Source of the DNA: Chryseobacterium limigenitum
GTDB taxonomy: Bacteria; Bacteroidota; Bacteroidia; Flavobacteriales; Weeksellaceae
Assembly (NCBI RefSeq): GCF_900114875.1
Contig: NZ_FPKW01000002.1
Span: 248,001 to 312,000 of the forward strand
Reading direction: 5' to 3'
DNA: 64,000 nt
Shown: positions 47,314 to 56,069 of the stretch, piece after piece
Layout of the letters: every line of letters begins with the position of its first letter
Position numbering within the stretch: the first letter of the stretch is position 1
Made by a program: the position numbers and the translations under genes
Notes under the pieces: model-generated
What the model saw: the letters and a program-made list of their open reading frames with translations, nothing else
The model's database searches: none
What the model was told of the DNA's origin: nothing

Positions 47314-47592
47314 AAAGATATCATCAATATCACTCATTCTCGTCATTACAGCTCTTGCGTAAGAGCAGTGAGGGTATACTTTCCAATTATTTTCTCTAGA
47401 GAATTTTATGGCTTCTTCTACCAAATATTTTCCCATTCCTCTTCCTTCAAATTCCGGATGAACCAAGACGAATGAAATGATCAATTTATTATCTTCAGGG
47501 AAAATAGTATAAGTGAGTCTTCCGATTTCTTTGATCTCGTTATTTAACGTAAGAACTCCACCGTTTCCGGATTTATTGTTTTCAAATTTCAT
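47302..47592 (-). CDS. GNAT-like N-acetyltransferase (short form)
   Basis: A 96-residue protein read from the ATG at 47590-47592 (MKFENNKSGNGGVLTL). The acetyl-CoA loop region is HPEFEGRGMGKYLVEEAI, and the end YPHCSYARAVM is typical of the short YidJ/GCN5-related family. Its target is unknown. Its 3' end overlaps the glycosyltransferase gene by 12 bp, tail to tail. Confidence 0.82.
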   Translation of the reverse strand: MKFENNKSGNGGVLTLNNEIKEIGRLTYTIFPEDNKLIISFVLVHPEFEGRGMGKYLVEEAIKFSRENNWKVYPHCSYARAVMTRMSDIDDIFLKN

Positions 47593-47616
47593 AATTAAGG
47601 CTTTGTGTTGATTCAA

Positions 47617-47739
47617 TACAAAAACTGCACCGACTTAAGGTGGTGAATTGTGAATAGTCAATTCGATTCTCGCGTCAATTTTTTTATAGTGAAGATAATT
47701 AATAATTCACTTGCAAAGCAAAATTGACCATTCCCATTC
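47617..47739. repeat. Degenerate inverted sequence
   Basis: GTCAATTTT (47674-47682) and AAAATTGAC (47720-47728) are inverted; a GTGAATTGTGAA element and an ATTCAC element lie outside. It looks like a decayed intergenic repeat. No gene is visible. Confidence 0.35.
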
Positions 47740-48489
47740 TTAATTATCTTTTCCCGTATAATAATTATAATCTTTAATAACGACATTAATAAACTGCCTT
47801 TCCGTCATTTTTGTAGCATCAACTTCAAGCTTTAAAATGCCTTTTATTTTATCAGAAAGTTTACTGATAATCTGTCTGTCATCAACTCGTAAAGCTTTTG
47901 TGTAATTGTCTTTAATAATTCTCATGTCATTATCGGTTAGAGCAATAACCTGCGGAAATGATGGGATATAATCTTCTTTAATATTTTCTAAAATCGTATG
48001 AGAAATATTAATGCTGTTTTTTAAAGAAATCACCGCCGTTCCTGAAGCAATATCTCCCAAACGCTGATTGTTTTTAGAAACGATCATAGAAATTAAACCA
48101 ACAACACCTGCAAAAGAAGTATCAATCAATCTGAACATCCAGCGAATCAGATAATCTCCAAAACTTGCCTGATAACCATCAATTTTCACAACTCGGATCT
48201 TCATTAATTTTTTTCCGGGTGTCTGGCCTTCCATCAAGCTTTCCAGCACAACAGGATAAATATAGATAGGAAATGTAATCGCAATATAAATTGCCATTTG
48301 CGACCATTGATCGAGCCCGTTTAATAAATATCCAAGATCAAAAAAATTGAAAAATACGTAAAAAGCAATCACTGCATACGCAACCTTAATCAGAAGATCA
48401 ATGATAAACGCAAGCATTCTTTCTCCAACACTGGCGATGTTGAAATTAATATTTACATTTTGTGAAGTATTAATCGCAATTTGAGACAT
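47740..48489 (-). CDS. RDD-family membrane protein
   Basis: A 249-residue protein read from the ATG at 48487-48489. Three to four helices lie in residues 20-160; RDD landmarks are GERMLAFIIDLL (about residues 22-33, with the R and D), EGQTPGKKLMKIRVV and RWMFRLID. Its C-terminal half is soluble and helical. It is divergent from the SpoIIM-like gene with a 27-bp gap, an arrangement common next to MoxR/DUF58 clusters. Confidence 0.85.
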   Translation of the reverse strand: MSQIAINTSQNVNINFNIASVGERMLAFIIDLLIKVAYAVIAFYVFFNFFDLGYLLNGLDQWSQMAIYIAITFPIYIYPVVLESLMEGQTPGKKLMKIRVVKIDGYQASFGDYLIRWMFRLIDTSFAGVVGLISMIVSKNNQRLGDIASGTAVISLKNSINISHTILENIKEDYIPSFPQVIALTDNDMRIIKDNYTKALRVDDRQIISKLSDKIKGILKLEVDATKMTERQFINVVIKDYNYYTGKDN

Positions 48490-48516
48490 ATTTTTTATTA
48501 TTTTAGCCTTACAATT

Positions 48517-49500
48517 ATGAGAGAGGTTTATTTCATTAAACAAAATAAAGAAAAATGGTTGGGAATTGAACAGGTTATTCAAGGGAAAATTAAAAAAAAT
48601 CCTGATGACCTGTCTTCGTTGTACATCAACCTTATCAATGACCTTTCTTTTGCGCAGACTTATTACCCCAAAAGTAATACAACGGTTTATTTAAACCACT
48701 TATCTTCTCAGATATTTCAAAAAATTTACAAAACGAAAAGAGTAGAGCAAAACAGATTGCTGTATTTTTTCAAAACTGAAGTTCCTTTATTGGTCTATCA
48801 GTACAGAAGATATTTGACATACGCATTTTTGTTTTTTACTTTGTTTACTTTGATTGGGGTTCTTTCTGCCATTTATGACAAAAATTTTGCGAATATTATT
48901 CTTGGAGAAAGCTATGTTAACGAAACCATAGAAAATATTAAACAAGGAAATGCTGTCGGAATATATCAAAGCGGCTCAACGTGGGGAAGTACGATCGGAA
49001 TTATTTTCAACAATATCGGAGTCGGCGCAAAATTATACATCTACGGAATTGCAGGCGGAGTCGGAACATTGTACGCTTTGCTTTCAAACAGCGTGATGTT
49101 GGGTTCTTTCCAATATTTTTTCTACGATTACGGAGCGTTGAAAGACAGCGCAAGAGGAATCTGGCTTCACGGGGTTTTTGAGATTTTTTCGATGGTTGTT
49201 GAAGCGATGTGCGGATTGATCTTGGGAGCGTCTATTTTATTTCCGAAAACTTTTTCGAGATTTAATTCTTTTAAAAACGGATTTAAAGATTCATTTAAAA
49301 TATTTTTAAGCACAATTCCTTTTACGATCTGTGCGGGAATTATTGAAGGATATATCACAAGACATGCTTTAAAAATGCCTTTGATTCTGAATTTAATTAT
49401 TATTTTCGGAACATTGGCGATCATAGGATTCTATTATATTATTTATCCGTCAATTGTTAATAAAAAAACTAACAGCCAAATCAATGATGCAGTTTTATAA
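48517..49500 (+). CDS. SpoIIM-like (stage II sporulation protein M) membrane protein
   Basis: A 327-residue protein read from the ATG at 48517 (MREVYFIKQNKEKW). After a soluble N-terminal part (1-90) there are about six helices; the family landmarks are NNIGVGAKLYIYGIAGGVGTL and HGVFEIFSMVVEAMCGLILG. Non-sporulating bacteria carry this family near RDD, DUF4129 and MoxR genes; function there is unknown. It overlaps the next gene by 14-17 bp. Confidence 0.85.
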   Translation: MREVYFIKQNKEKWLGIEQVIQGKIKKNPDDLSSLYINLINDLSFAQTYYPKSNTTVYLNHLSSQIFQKIYKTKRVEQNRLLYFFKTEVPLLVYQYRRYLTYAFLFFTLFTLIGVLSAIYDKNFANIILGESYVNETIENIKQGNAVGIYQSGSTWGSTIGIIFNNIGVGAKLYIYGIAGGVGTLYALLSNSVMLGSFQYFFYDYGALKDSARGIWLHGVFEIFSMVVEAMCGLILGASILFPKTFSRFNSFKNGFKDSFKIFLSTIPFTICAGIIEGYITRHALKMPLILNLIIIFGTLAIIGFYYIIYPSIVNKKTNSQINDAVL

Positions 49501-50446
49501 AAAAAGAGATTTCGGAACTTTTATAAGTGATAGTTTTAATTTTTTCAAACTATACGGTAAGAATTACTTCAAAAATTATATTTTACTGAATGGTTTGCTG
49601 ATGATCCTAATGGTCACAGTATTTGTATTAGGGTACAGAGAATTGTTCTCACAACTTTTTGGCTCTAATCTTAGCGGAGAAAGCTATTATTTTCAACAAT
49701 ATTTTGAGGACAATCTCGGAATGCTGATCGTTGTCGGGATTCTTACCTTTCTTCTTTTCTTGATTTTAATGATCGTTAATTATCTGTTTCCCGTTTTTTA
49801 TCTGAAGAGATTGGGACAGGGTCAGGAAAAGATCAAAACGGATGATATTTTGAGCGATTTTAAAAACAATGCAGGAAAAATTGCCAAGCTTTGTTTGGGA
49901 ATGGTATTTGTCGTTACACCGCTGTCATTCATTATAATAGGATTTTCTTATGTGTTGGTTTTAATCGTGATAGGAATCTTTTTGATATTGCTGGTTTTTC
50001 CTACCTTATTCAATGTTGTTACATTTTTGATGTATGATTATTTTAATTCTAATCGAGGTTTTTTCGAAAGTTTAAGCTATTCCATCCGTTCTCAATTTTC
50101 TTATCCGAACGGCAGAGAGAAATCTCCGTATTGGAAATATTGGGGAGCAACGATCATTGTTTCAATTATTTTATATGTTGTGACATCAATTTTTACGTTT
50201 GTTCCGCTGATGTTTTTTTACGGATCACTTTTAACGTCCGCTCCGGATGGTAATTTTGAACAGAATCCGTTTGCAGGAACAGCCGGAATACTTTTCTTTG
50301 TTTTTTACGGAATCTCGATGCTTGTATCATTTTTCCTTTCAAATATGATGTACGTGAATTCAGGATTAATGTATTACGACAGCAGAACAGACCTTCATCA
50401 AAAAGTAGAATTAGCAGAAATAGACACCATCGGTAATAATGAATAA
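49487..50446 (+). CDS. Polytopic membrane protein of unknown function
   Basis: A 319-residue protein from the ATG at 49487 (a second ATG just before, 49484, is also possible); longer starts are rejected because they lie inside the upstream gene. It opens MQFYKKRDFGTFISDSFNFF and has about six predicted helices, with a soluble part near the middle (about residues 175-215). I recognise no domain except a general likeness to glycerophosphoryl-diester-phosphodiesterase-type membrane domains. It overlaps its upstream and downstream genes. Confidence 0.72.
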   Translation: MQFYKKRDFGTFISDSFNFFKLYGKNYFKNYILLNGLLMILMVTVFVLGYRELFSQLFGSNLSGESYYFQQYFEDNLGMLIVVGILTFLLFLILMIVNYLFPVFYLKRLGQGQEKIKTDDILSDFKNNAGKIAKLCLGMVFVVTPLSFIIIGFSYVLVLIVIGIFLILLVFPTLFNVVTFLMYDYFNSNRGFFESLSYSIRSQFSYPNGREKSPYWKYWGATIIVSIILYVVTSIFTFVPLMFFYGSLLTSAPDGNFEQNPFAGTAGILFFVFYGISMLVSFFLSNMMYVNSGLMYYDSRTDLHQKVELAEIDTIGNNE

Positions 50447-51236
50447 AATCCTTTTTTTCTTACTGATATTTTTCTCCTTTGAATCTTCTTTTGCTCAGGA
50501 TCAGACAGGTCCGCCGCCTGTTGCGGAAGCATATATAGATTCATTGAACACGGGACATTACAAAAATATGTACCGTGCAGATTCTGTTTTGCTTAAAAAT
50601 CCGGTTTCAGAAAACACGGTCTATCCAAAAAAATTCAAGGAAAATATTCAGTCGAGATATAAAGGAAATGAGTTTGATTATACAACTATTAAACCTAAAG
50701 AATCTTTCTGGCAAAAGCTTTTAAGAAAGATCGATAAAATATTGCAAAGTATTTTTGGAGATACGGTTTTCACGAAATCCGGTAATATTGCAGGGATTTT
50801 AATGCGGATATTTGCCATTGTTCTGGTCGGTTTTCTTCTGTATTTTATTATTAAATATTTGATCGGAAAAGATGGAAATTTTATCTTCGGAAAAAAGAAT
50901 AAGAAAGTAATTATTAAAGATGAAGAACTTCATGAAAACATTCATGAGATCAATTTCCCTGAAAGTATTGCCAAATTTGAAAGGGAGGGAGATTATCGTT
51001 CTGCAATTCGTTATCAGTTTTTATTTGTACTTAAAAAATTAAGCGATAAAAAATCCATCAACTGGAATCCCGAAAAGACCAATAAAGATTACGTGACAGA
51101 ATTAAAAGTACCGAATCTGAAAAATGAATTTTCTAATTTATCATACATTTTCGAATATGTTTGGTATGGAGAATTCAGCATTGATGAGCAGGGTTATCAG
51201 AAATTCAAAGCCCAATACCAGGCATTTAAACCTTAA
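50439..51236 (+). CDS. DUF4129 protein
   Basis: A 265-residue protein: a signal-like N-terminus (about 1-19, ending SSFAQ), an extracytoplasmic region (20-115), one helix at 118-142 and a cytoplasmic DUF4129 domain (about 170-262, with EGDYRSAIRYQFLFVLKKL and FEYVWYGEFSIDEQGYQKF). This domain is typical of transglutaminase/MoxR/DUF58 neighbourhoods. Function is unknown. It overlaps the upstream gene by 8 bp. Confidence 0.8.
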   Translation: MNKILFFLLIFFSFESSFAQDQTGPPPVAEAYIDSLNTGHYKNMYRADSVLLKNPVSENTVYPKKFKENIQSRYKGNEFDYTTIKPKESFWQKLLRKIDKILQSIFGDTVFTKSGNIAGILMRIFAIVLVGFLLYFIIKYLIGKDGNFIFGKKNKKVIIKDEELHENIHEINFPESIAKFEREGDYRSAIRYQFLFVLKKLSDKKSINWNPEKTNKDYVTELKVPNLKNEFSNLSYIFEYVWYGEFSIDEQGYQKFKAQYQAFKP

Positions 51237-51252
51237 TTAAACTCTTTTCATA

Positions 51253-52410
51253 ATGAATAAAACTTTCAAAATATATGCTGTAATTTTCATCGTTGTGATG
51301 GTGATTTTGGCGTTGCTTGAAGTGAACAAAAAAGAGGTTACCGATTGGCGTAAGAATTTTGATACGAATGAGAAATCACCTTTCGGATTGTTTATTTTTG
51401 ATCATGAAGCTAAAGATCTTTTTAAAAATAAGCTGAAAAAAATAGATCAGACGCCTTACGACTATTACAGTACTCATAAAAAAGGATCACATAATATTCT
51501 GGTTGTAGAAACTGAAGTAGACACAGAATCCTGGAACAAGATTTTAGATCAGGTTTCCAAAGGTTCAGATGCGATGTTGATTGTCAGTCAAATTCCAAAA
51601 GAGGTTTCAGACAGCATCGGATATTATGATTCAGAAATATCTTTTGCAGATGAAAATGTGTTGAAACTGACTGATAAAAAATACCAGAACGATTTTATTA
51701 AATTAGATAAATTTCCGTCAGGAAGAGGGTTTTCTTATATAAAGCCTCAGGTTGAAGTTCTCGGAAAAACAGTTGAAAAGAACAATTCGGATCAGGCTAA
51801 TTTTATTAAAATTAAATTCGGAAAAGGAAATATTTACGTTCATTGCGAACCTCTTTTCATGACGAATTATTATCTTTTGAAACCCGGAAACATAAAATAT
51901 GCTCAAGATGTTTTTTCGTATCTTGACGATAAAGAAACGATTTGGTTTGTAGAAAGTAGCGCAAAAGTTTCTCATTTCTTTATGAGGTTTATTTTGTCAA
52001 ATCCGGCATTGAAATATGCCTGGTGGGTATTTTTGGGCGGATTGGTATTATTCGTTTTCTTTAATGCAAAAAGGAAACAGCGTATTGTTTCTGTCATTGA
52101 ACCTCTGAAAAATACTTCGGTAGATTTTGTAAAAAGTATCGGAAACCTCTATCTTCAGGAAGGCGATTTTCATGATATGATGGCTAAAAAAGCCCAATAT
52201 TTTCTGAATAAAGTAAGGCTTGACTTCCTCATTGATACCCAAAATTTAGATGAAAAATTTGCTAAAAAACTTCAGCTGAAAACAGGAAAACCGATTGAAA
52301 TGATGAATGAAGCAATAAACCTTATTAAAAAAGCACAGGATCCTTATGCAAGCGTAATGAAGGAAGATCTGGTTAGAATGAATAAACTTTTGGATGATAT
52401 TTTAAAGTGA
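51253..52410 (+). CDS. DUF4350 protein
   Basis: A 385-residue protein with an N-terminal helix (about 7-23), a DUF4350-like extracytoplasmic domain (about 35-215), a second helix (about 255-273) and a cytoplasmic helical tail (PLKNTSVDFVKSIGNLYLQ). DUF4350 proteins are companions of MoxR and DUF58 genes. Its role is not known. It is the last gene before an inserted transposase. Confidence 0.78.
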   Translation: MNKTFKIYAVIFIVVMVILALLEVNKKEVTDWRKNFDTNEKSPFGLFIFDHEAKDLFKNKLKKIDQTPYDYYSTHKKGSHNILVVETEVDTESWNKILDQVSKGSDAMLIVSQIPKEVSDSIGYYDSEISFADENVLKLTDKKYQNDFIKLDKFPSGRGFSYIKPQVEVLGKTVEKNNSDQANFIKIKFGKGNIYVHCEPLFMTNYYLLKPGNIKYAQDVFSYLDDKETIWFVESSAKVSHFFMRFILSNPALKYAWWVFLGGLVLFVFFNAKRKQRIVSVIEPLKNTSVDFVKSIGNLYLQEGDFHDMMAKKAQYFLNKVRLDFLIDTQNLDEKFAKKLQLKTGKPIEMMNEAINLIKKAQDPYASVMKEDLVRMNKLLDDILK

Positions 52411-52423
52411 GACTTAAGAAGGT

Positions 52424-52451
52424 GAGCTCCGTAGGAGCGAAATGTTTGTAG
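52424..52451 (+). repeat. REP-like hairpin, copy 1
   Basis: GCTCC-GTA-GGAGC (stem 52426-52430 with 52434-52438) followed by the tail GAAATGTTTGTAGAT. It lies between the DUF4350 gene and the RAYT gene. Confidence 0.7.
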
Positions 52452-52474
52452 ATAAAACAGATAATTATAATTTG

Positions 52475-52490
52475 AACTCCGTAGGAGTGA
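52475..52490 (+). repeat. REP-like hairpin, copy 2
   Basis: ACTCC-GTA-GGAGT (52476-52480 and 52484-52488) in the same orientation as copy 1, just 8 bp upstream of the transposase start. Confidence 0.65.
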
Positions 52491-52497
52491 AACAGAA

Positions 52498-52965
52498 ATG
52501 GCAAATACGTATATTCAGATTTATATTCAATTTATCTTCGCTGTACAGGGAAGACAAAATCTGATTCATTCTTCAAAAAGAGAAGATTTACATAAATATA
52601 TTTCCGGAATTATTAAATATAAAAATCAAAAATTACTGGCTATTTATGCAAATCCGGATCATATTCATCTTTTTGTAGGTTTTAATAGTTTGAATTTTAA
52701 AATTTCAGATTTTATGCGCGAAATTAAAGCAAATTCTTCCAGATTTATTAATGAAGAGAAATGGGTAAATGGAAAGTTTAACTGGCAGGAAGGTTATGGG
52801 GCATTTTCGTATTCAAAAAGTCAGATTAATAAAGTTGTTAATTATATCCTTAATCAGGAAGAGCATCACAAAAAGAAAAGTTTTAAAGAAGAATATCTTG
52901 ATCTTTTGAATAAATTTGAAATACAATATGAAGAAAAATACTTGTTTGAATTTTATAATGATTAA
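52498..52965 (+). mobile_element. IS200-like (RAYT-type) tyrosine transposase
   Basis: A 155-residue Y1 transposase of the IS200/REP-associated type. The metal-binding HUH motif is HIH (55-57, in PDHIHLFVGF), and the catalytic tyrosine is Y116 in VVNYILNQ. The accessory gene tnpB is absent. Same-type hairpins flank it: two copies upstream and one inverted copy downstream. It divides the DUF4350-MoxR operon. It looks full length and in frame, so it may be active. Confidence 0.9.
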
Positions 52966-52970
52966 AGTGT

Positions 52971-52986
52971 CGCTCCTACAGAGCTT
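52971..52986 (-). repeat. REP-like hairpin, copy 3, inverted
   Basis: The plus strand reads CGCTCCTACAGAGCTT, which on the minus strand gives AGCTCTGTAGGAGCG, the same hairpin as copy 1 in the opposite direction. It bounds the transposase on the right. Confidence 0.65.
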
Positions 52987-53000
52987 AAAAATTAAAAATT

Positions 53001-54032
53001 ATGGAAAACCTTGAAAACCAAAACATAGAAAATCAAAATTCTATAAATCTCGATAAAAAAGAAAGCGATTTTCAATCTCGAATTGATATGATTGAACTTC
53101 GTGCAAGTTTAGAAAAAGTGAAATCTGAAATTGCAAAAGTAATTGTAGGTCAGGAAAGTATGGTCGAGCATCTTTTGGCAGCACTTTTATCTAACGGTCA
53201 TGTTTTGATCGAAGGGGTGCCGGGAGTTGCAAAAACGATTACGGCAAAATTACTGGCTAAGACAATTGATGTTGGCTTCAGCAGGATTCAGTTTACGCCG
53301 GATTTAATGCCTTCTGATATTTTGGGAACATCAATTTTCAATGTCAAAAATTCTGAATTTGAATTTAAAAAAGGACCGATTTTCTCCAATTTTATTCTGA
53401 TCGATGAGATCAACAGGTCACCTGCGAAAACTCAGGCTGCGATGTTTGAAGTAATGGAAGAAAGACAAATTACAATGGACGGAATCCGTTATGTAATGGA
53501 GGAGCCGTTTTTGGTAGTTGCCACACAAAACCCAATTGAGCATGAAGGAACGTACAGACTTCCTGAAGCTCAATTAGACCGTTTTCTATTTAAAATTAAT
53601 GTTGGGTATCCTAATCTTGAACAGGAAATTACGATTATTAAAAATCAGCACGAAAGCAAAAGAGAAGATAAAACAGAAGCCGTAAACCGAGTGATTAGTG
53701 CGGAACAATTGAAAAGTTACCAGCAATTAGTTAAAGAAGTGATTGTTGAGACTCATTTGATAGAGTATATTGCAAAAATCATTATTAATACAAGAGAAAA
53801 TCAGTTCTTATATTTGGGAGCTTCACCGAGAGCGAGTTTGGCTTTATTAACAGCTTCAAAAGCTTTCGCAGCATTGAGAGGAAGAGATTTTGTAACCCCG
53901 GAAGACATCAAAGAAGCAAGTTATGCCGTTTTGAGACACAGGGTAATCGTTTCTCCGGAAAGAGAGATGGAAGGCTTAACCGCTGATGAAATAATCCGAC
54001 AAATATTAGAAGGAATAGAGATTCCGAGGTAG
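53001..54032 (+). CDS. MoxR-family AAA+ ATPase
   Basis: A 343-residue AAA+ protein. Walker A GVPGVAKT (72-79), Walker B ILIDEINR (132-139), the sensor-1 segment VVATQNPIEHEG and the arginine-bearing GRLPEAQLDRF-like block (TYRLPEAQLDRFLF) are all present. MoxR ATPases act as chaperones for metal-centre or envelope proteins, usually with a DUF58 and a VWA protein. The operon continues with a DUF58 gene 79 bp downstream. Confidence 0.94.
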   Translation: MENLENQNIENQNSINLDKKESDFQSRIDMIELRASLEKVKSEIAKVIVGQESMVEHLLAALLSNGHVLIEGVPGVAKTITAKLLAKTIDVGFSRIQFTPDLMPSDILGTSIFNVKNSEFEFKKGPIFSNFILIDEINRSPAKTQAAMFEVMEERQITMDGIRYVMEEPFLVVATQNPIEHEGTYRLPEAQLDRFLFKINVGYPNLEQEITIIKNQHESKREDKTEAVNRVISAEQLKSYQQLVKEVIVETHLIEYIAKIIINTRENQFLYLGASPRASLALLTASKAFAALRGRDFVTPEDIKEASYAVLRHRVIVSPEREMEGLTADEIIRQILEGIEIPR

Positions 54033-54060
54033 GTTTTAGGAATAAGGGTTTAGGACTTAG
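54031..54060. repeat. TTAGG-type degenerate repeat
   Basis: The plus strand reads GGTTTTAGGAATAAGGGTTTAGG. It lies between the MoxR and DUF58 genes and is related to the repeats around nadD and the four-helix-bundle gene. Confidence 0.55.
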
Positions 54061-54111
54061 TTATCCACAAAGTTTTAAAGCTTATCGCCTGCTGCTTACA
54101 TCTTAACGCCT

Positions 54112-55434
54112 ATGAAAAATTTATACATAAACACTCGCTTTTTCGTTGCGCTCATCGGAGTGGGGATTCTTTATGTCTTGGCATTTTTCTTCCCTGTTTT
54201 AATGGTGGTGGCTCATGCTGTTTTATTGATTTGTTTTCTTGCAGCGATGGTTGATTATCTCTTGCTTTTTAACCAAAAAGAGGGAGTTTTAGCACAAAGA
54301 ATTTTGCCTGAGAAATTATCAAATGGCGATGAAAATCCTGTGAAAATTGATGTCAAAAATAATTATGGTTTTAAGATCGAGACTAAAATTATTGACGAAA
54401 TACCGTTTCAGTTTCAGAAGAGGGATTTCTTGATCAGAAAACAGATAGACTCGGGAAAAAACATCTATTTTCAATATACTTTAGAGCCAAAGGAAAGAGG
54501 AGAATATAATTTTGGGAGTTTAAATATTTATGCATCGTCCCCGATAGGGTTTATTTCAAAAAGATTTAGGTTTCAGAAAGATGCAAATTTAGCTTCATAT
54601 CCATCATTTGTACACCTCAGAAAGTATGAATTAATGGCACTTCAAAGTGAATTTTTGCTGGGTGGAATTAAGAAGATCAGAAAGCTGGGGCACACTATGG
54701 AATTTGAGCAGATTAAAGAATATGTTCCCGGTGATGATATCAGAACGATCAACTGGAAAGCGACTTCTAAAACGAATCGTTTGATGGTTAACCAATTTCA
54801 GGATGAAAAATCCCAACGTATTTTTATGTTGATTGATACGGGAAGAACCATGAAAATGCCTTTCAACGGATTGAGTCTTTTGGATTATTCAATCAATGCA
54901 ACGATGGCTTTGTCTCATATTATTTTAAAGAAAGGTGATCGTGCGGGAATGATGACGTTCTCAAAGAAAACCGAAAATAAAATTGCGGCAGAAAATAAAT
55001 CCGGTCAGCTTAAAAAGATCTCGGAAGCACTTTATAATATCAATACCAACTTTTTTGAAAGTGATTTTAACAGATTATATCAGGATGTAAAATATTCGAT
55101 CAATCAGAGAAGTTTGATTTTATTGTTTACGAATTTTGAAACATTGGACGGACTCAACCGTCAGTTAAAATATCTCCGCGGAATTGCAAAAAACCATTTA
55201 TTAGTGGTCGTATTCTTCAAAAATGCAGAACTTCACACATTGATCAATAAAAATCCTGAAAGTATGCAGGAAATTTATGATGAAATTATTGCAGAGAAAT
55301 TTGAATTTGAAAAGAAACTAATCATTCAGGAGCTTCGTAAATACGGGATCTATACAGTTTACACACTTCCTGAAAATTTAAATATCGATGTTATCAATAA
55401 ATATTTAGAGATAAAAGCGAGAGGAATTTTATAA
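54112..55434 (+). CDS. DUF58 protein with VWA-like domain
   Basis: A 440-residue protein with two membrane helices near the N-terminus (about 10-60), an extracytoplasmic or soluble Ig-like part and a DUF58/VWA-like domain. The family landmark is IKEYVPGDDIRTINWKATSK followed by LMLIDTGRTM-like MLIDTGRTMKMP, a degenerate MIDAS site. It is the partner of MoxR in many bacteria. It ends the operon; a repeat element follows. Confidence 0.9.
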   Translation: MKNLYINTRFFVALIGVGILYVLAFFFPVLMVVAHAVLLICFLAAMVDYLLLFNQKEGVLAQRILPEKLSNGDENPVKIDVKNNYGFKIETKIIDEIPFQFQKRDFLIRKQIDSGKNIYFQYTLEPKERGEYNFGSLNIYASSPIGFISKRFRFQKDANLASYPSFVHLRKYELMALQSEFLLGGIKKIRKLGHTMEFEQIKEYVPGDDIRTINWKATSKTNRLMVNQFQDEKSQRIFMLIDTGRTMKMPFNGLSLLDYSINATMALSHIILKKGDRAGMMTFSKKTENKIAAENKSGQLKKISEALYNINTNFFESDFNRLYQDVKYSINQRSLILLFTNFETLDGLNRQLKYLRGIAKNHLLVVVFFKNAELHTLINKNPESMQEIYDEIIAEKFEFEKKLIIQELRKYGIYTVYTLPENLNIDVINKYLEIKARGIL

Positions 55435-55464
55435 TTTTACGGATAAAATAATTTATACATAAAC

Positions 55465-55550
55465 GCTTCGACTCCGCTCAGCGTGACATTGGTTAACATC
55501 GTGTTTTAAGCAGATCGTATCAGGATTGTCATGCTGAGCGGAGTCGAGGC
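55465..55550. repeat. 24-bp near-perfect inverted repeat
   Basis: GCTTCGACTCCGCTCAGCGTGACA-type arm at 55465-55488 is matched in reverse at 55527-55550 (22 of 24 positions), around a 38-nt loop. It is a strong GC-rich hairpin in a 136-bp gap that otherwise holds nothing I can identify. Similar hairpins are common between genes in Chryseobacterium-like genomes. Confidence 0.75.
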
Positions 55551-55570
55551 ATCTTCAAATATATTTAAAA

Positions 55571-55990
55571 ATGAAAATTACACTCAACAGACTCAACGAC
55601 GATTTTTTATTTGAATGCACCAATTCTCAAGGGAATTCCATTCTTTTGGATAATACAACACAACCCGGAGCAAAAGGAGTTTCTCCAATGGAAAGTGTTT
55701 TAATGGCAGTTGCAGGATGCAGCGGAATAGATGTAGTTTCTATTTTGAAAAAACAAAGACAGGAAATCACTGATTTTAAAGCAGAAGTAGAAGGAGAAAG
55801 GGTTCAGGTTGATGATGCAAAACCTTTCCAGGCTATTAAAGTTAAATTTTTGCTGGAAGGAAATATTGACGCTAAAAAAGCACAAAAAGCAGCCGAATTA
55901 TCTTTTGAAAAATACTGTTCCGTTTCTAAAACCTTAGAGCCGAATGTAGAAATTGGATATGAAGTTTACGTAAACGGAGAGAAAATTTAA
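55571..55990 (+). CDS. OsmC-family hydroperoxide-reducing protein
   Basis: A 139-residue protein of the OsmC/Ohr family that reduces organic hydroperoxides in related bacteria. The two redox cysteines are C50 (AVAGCSGID) and C116 (EKYCSVSKTL). Length is normal. It is a single-gene unit with a strong terminator. Confidence 0.92.
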   Translation: MKITLNRLNDDFLFECTNSQGNSILLDNTTQPGAKGVSPMESVLMAVAGCSGIDVVSILKKQRQEITDFKAEVEGERVQVDDAKPFQAIKVKFLLEGNIDAKKAQKAAELSFEKYCSVSKTLEPNVEIGYEVYVNGEKI

Positions 55991-56018
55991 GTACTTTTTC
56001 TCTACCTCACGAGATAAA

Positions 56019-56045
56019 AAAACCGGACTCTGCGTCCGGTTTTTG
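56019..56045. terminator. Bidirectional terminator
   Basis: AAAACCGGAC (56019-56028) and GTCCGGTTTT (56034-56043) pair over a 5-nt loop between the osmC-type gene and the convergent T9SS-protein gene. Confidence 0.85.
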
Positions 56046-56069
56046 TTTATCAATAAGTTTTTTGTGATA

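Noticed and set aside
52424..52990. Three hairpins near the transposase as a CRISPR array
   Set aside because: Copies differ in spacing and orientation and there are no regular spacers or cas genes.
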